The position numbers and the translations under genes were made by a program. DNA of 64,000 nucleotides from Pontederia crassipes (taxonomy: Eukaryota > Streptophyta > Magnoliopsida > Commelinales > Pontederiaceae). Of the stretch, positions 61,850 to 64,000 are shown in pieces. The DNA lies in assembly GCA_030549335.1 (NCBI GenBank), contig JAUKPH010000029.1:1054001-1118000 (forward strand). Direction: 5' to 3'. Every line of letters starts with the position of its first letter. The stretch's first letter is position 1. A model generated the notes under the pieces. It did not search any database. It was not told the origin of the DNA and saw only the letters and a list, made by a program, of their open reading frames with translations.

Positions 61850-63303
61850 GTAAAAGGCGCGCACGCGAAATTTCGCACCCCCGAAAAATTTTCCTCCGAG
61901 TCCATTTTTTCGTCCCAATCATCTCACCAGGCATCAATAGGCACGAAAGCATAAAAAAATTGGCATCTTTTGATAACATCAAAAATTTCTCGTCTTTTGA
62001 CCTTCTTGGCTGAAAACACGAGTAAAAGGCTCGCGCGCGAAATTTCGCACCCCCTAAAAATTTTCATCCGTGTCCATTTTTTCGTCCCAATAATCTCACC
62101 AGGCATCAAAAGGAACGAAAGCGTCGAAAATTTGGCATCTTTTGACAGCGTAAAAAATTTTCGCATTTTTTGACATTCTTGGCTGAAACACTGGTAAAAG
62201 GTGCGCGGGGAAAATTTCGTACCCCCGGAAGTTTGCGTCAGAGTCCTTTTTTTCGTCTCAATCATCTCGCCATGCATCAACAGGTACAGGTACGAAAGCG
62301 TCGAAAATTTGGCATCTTTTGATAGCGTCAAAAATTTCTCATTTTTTGACCTTCTTGGCTGAAAACACGAGTAAAAGGCGCGCGCGCGAAATTTCGCACC
62401 CCCGAAAAATTTTCATCCGAGTCCACTTTTTCATCCCAATCATCTCACCAGGCATCAACAGGCACAAAAAAGTCAAAAATTTGGCATCTTTTGACAGCGT
62501 AAAAAATTTCGTATTTTTTTTACCTTTTTGGCTGAAAATACGAGTAAAAGGCCCGCGTGCGAAATTTCGTACCCCCGAAAAATTTGCGCCTGAGTCCTTT
62601 TTTTCGTCCCAATCATATCACCATGCATCGACAGGCACGAAAGCGTCGAAAATTTAGCATCTTTTGACAGCGTCAAAAATTTCGGTTTTTTGACCTTCTA
62701 GGCTGAAAACACGAGTAAAAGGCGCGCGCGCGAAATTTCGCACCCCCGAAAAATTTTCATCCGAGTCCATTTTTTCGTCCCAATCATCTCACCAGGCATC
62801 AATAGGCACGAAATCGTCGAAAATTTAGCATCTTTTGACAGCGTCAAAAATGCGACATTTTTTGACCTTCTTGCTGAAAACACGGGTAAAAGGCGCGCAC
62901 GCGAAAATTTAGCATATTTTGACAGCATAAAAAATTTCGCATTTTTGACCTTATTGGCTGAAAACACGAGTAAAAGGCGCGGCGCGCGAAATTTTGCACC
63001 CCCGAAAAATTTGCGCCTGAGTCCTTTTTTCGTCCCAATCATCTCAACAGGCACGACAGCGTCGAAAATTTGGCATCTTTTGACAGCGTCAAAAATTTCG
63101 CATTTTTTGACCTTCTTGGCTGAAAAAATGAGTAAAAGGCGTGCGCGCGAAATTTCGCACCCCCGCAAAATTTTCATCCAAGTCCATTTTTTCGTCCCAA
63201 TCATCTCACCATGCATCAACAGGTACGAAAGCGTCGAAAATTTGGCATCTTTTGACAGCGTGAAAAAGTACTCATTTTTTTACCTTCTTGGCTGAAAACT
63301 CGA
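61850..63303. repeat. ~1.46-kb HOR, copy 2 (1,454 bases)
   Basis: Same order as copy 1, seven bases shorter overall. The unit near 63,041 reads CATCTCAACAGGCACG and has lost about ten bases (ACCATGCATC). Another CG tract is altered to GGCGCGGCGCGCG at 62,979. Confidence 0.9.
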
Positions 63304-64000
63304 GTAAAAGGCGCGCGCGCGAAATTTCGCACCCCCGAAAAATTTTCCTCCGAGTCCATTTTTTCGTCCCAATCATCTCACCAGGCATCAACAGGCACGA
63401 AAGCATAAAAAAATTGGCATCTTTTGATACCGTCAAAAATTTCTCGTCTTTTGACCTTCTTGGCTGAAAACACGAGTAAAAGGCTCGCGCGCGAAATTTT
63501 GCACCCCCTAAAAATTTTCATCCGAGTCCATTTTTTCGTCCCAATAATCTCACCAGGCATCAACAGGAACGAAAGCGTCGAAAATTTGGCATCTTTTGAC
63601 AGCGTCAAAAATTTTCGCATTTTTTGACCTTCTTGGCTGAAACACGGGTAAAAGGTGCGCGGGGAAAATTTCGTACCCCCGGAAGTTTGCGTCAGAGTCC
63701 TTTTTTTCGTCTCAATCATCTCGCCATGCATCAACAGGTACAGGTACGAAAGCGTCGAAAATTTGGCACCCCCGAAAAATTTTCATCCAAGTCCACTTTT
63801 TCATCCCAATCATCTCACCAGGCATCAACAGGCACAAAAAAGTCGAAAATTTGGCATCTTTTGACAGCGTAAAAAATTTCGTATTTTTTTTACCTTTTTG
63901 GCTGAAAATACGAGTAAAAGGCCCGCGTGCGAAATTTCGCACCCCCGAAAAATTTGCGCCTGAGTCCTTTTTTTCGTCCCAATCATATCACCATGCATCA
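63304..64000. repeat. ~1.46-kb HOR, copy 3 (cut by the window edge)
   Basis: Begins with CTCGAGTAAAAGG and follows the HOR order with the TCTCGTCTTTTGACC, GGGGAAAATTTCGT and GTACAGGTACG markers. It contains the fusion unit at 63,754-63,780 and continues past base 64,000, so the array extends beyond the window. Confidence 0.88.
63754..63785 (+). other. Fusion unit, apparent reciprocal of the short monomer
   Basis: GTCGAAAATTTGGCA runs directly into CACCCCCGAAAAATTTTC. The sequence leaves one unit in the 104-116 motif and enters the next unit in its 17-30 motif. Starts at 63,648 and 63,914 are 266 bases apart; the same pair in copy 1 of this HOR spans 349, so 83 bases are missing. The missing half is complementary to the part missing from 84-base units. 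Confidence 0.88.

Larger units (their letters stand above)
1..64000. repeat. Satellite DNA array, ~171-172-base monomer, fills the window
   Basis: The start motif GTAAAAGG recurs every 170-173 bases from base 1 (1, 173, 344, 516, 688, 860 and so on) to the end, always in the same orientation. A typical unit carries, in order, a CG-alternating tract, AAATTTCGCACC, a variable box, CCCAATCATCTCACC, GCATCAACAGGCACGAAAG, CGAAAATTTGGCAT, TTTTGACAGCGTC, AAAAATTTCGCA, TTTTTTGACC and TTCTTGGCTGAAAACACGA. No stretch longer than one unit departs from this plan, so no gene, transposon or unique sequence interrupts it. Unit length close to nucleosome spacing, HOR organisation and array size fit centromeric or heterochromatic satellite, which is inference. 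The family was not recognised. Confidence 0.97.

Noticed and set aside
1-64000. CRISPR array
   Set aside because: Repeats are contiguous and about 171 bases long with no unique spacers. No cas-like gene is present.

Overview
The whole 64 kb window is one uninterrupted array of tandemly repeated satellite DNA. I find no protein-coding gene, RNA gene, transposon, CRISPR array, rDNA or telomere repeat. The basic unit is 170-173 bases long, most often 171 or 172; the unit at 344-515 serves as reference. It is about 44% GC and is repeated head to tail in one orientation from base 1 to base 64000, roughly 400 units in all. I saw no inverted segment. The long chains of open frames on both strands are by-products of the repeat: a 171-base unit is 57 codons, so an open frame in one unit stays open in the next. 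They are not annotated as genes. An array of nucleosome-length units this long points to a eukaryotic chromosome, most plausibly centromeric or other heterochromatin. CpG is over-represented rather than depleted. I do not recognise the family and cannot name the organism.

Two kinds of unit build the array: full units (F, about 171 bases) and a recurrent short unit (S, 84 bases) that lacks the middle 87 bases. The lost segment lies between two related motifs inside the monomer (CGAAATTTCGCA near base 17 and CGAAAATTTGGCA near base 104). S units are absent from the first 5.7 kb and frequent afterwards. F and S units are arranged in higher-order repeats (HORs) that change along the window.

Layout. 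1-790: plain 172-base monomers. 790-4,523: a two-copy block with internal deletions. 4,327-7,916: a 1,795-base unit (10F+1S) in two almost identical copies. 7,730-9,905 and 13,365-15,910: two copies of one block. 10,350-13,515: block D1. 16,350-26,328: a 2,388-base, 16-unit HOR (12F+4S) in just over four copies, the most homogeneous part. 26,329-41,285: a mosaic of blocks in the order F0-E1-F1-E2-D2-F2-E3-D3, where E2-D2-F2 forms a super-repeat of about 6.2 kb and D2/D3 are related to D1 22-28 kb upstream. 41,285-45,583: diverged, poorly ordered units. 45,583-55,390: a 3,929-base, 24-unit HOR (22F+2S) in two full copies plus partial flanks. 55,390-58,000: an irregular zone rich in small insertions and deletions. 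57,152-59,800: a repeat of about 1.37 kb in two copies. 60,389-64,000: a repeat of about 1.46 kb (8F+1S) in two and a half copies.

Length differences between related blocks are nearly always sums of F and S lengths (84, about 171, 254, 598), as expected from unequal exchange in register. The most informative parts are the rearranged units. The S unit, its apparent reciprocal product near 63.76 kb, and a 27-base duplication at 14.38 kb can all be explained by mispairing among the A/T motifs inside the monomer. All coordinates and comparisons were read by eye, so block edges are good to a few tens of bases and no identity was computed by alignment.
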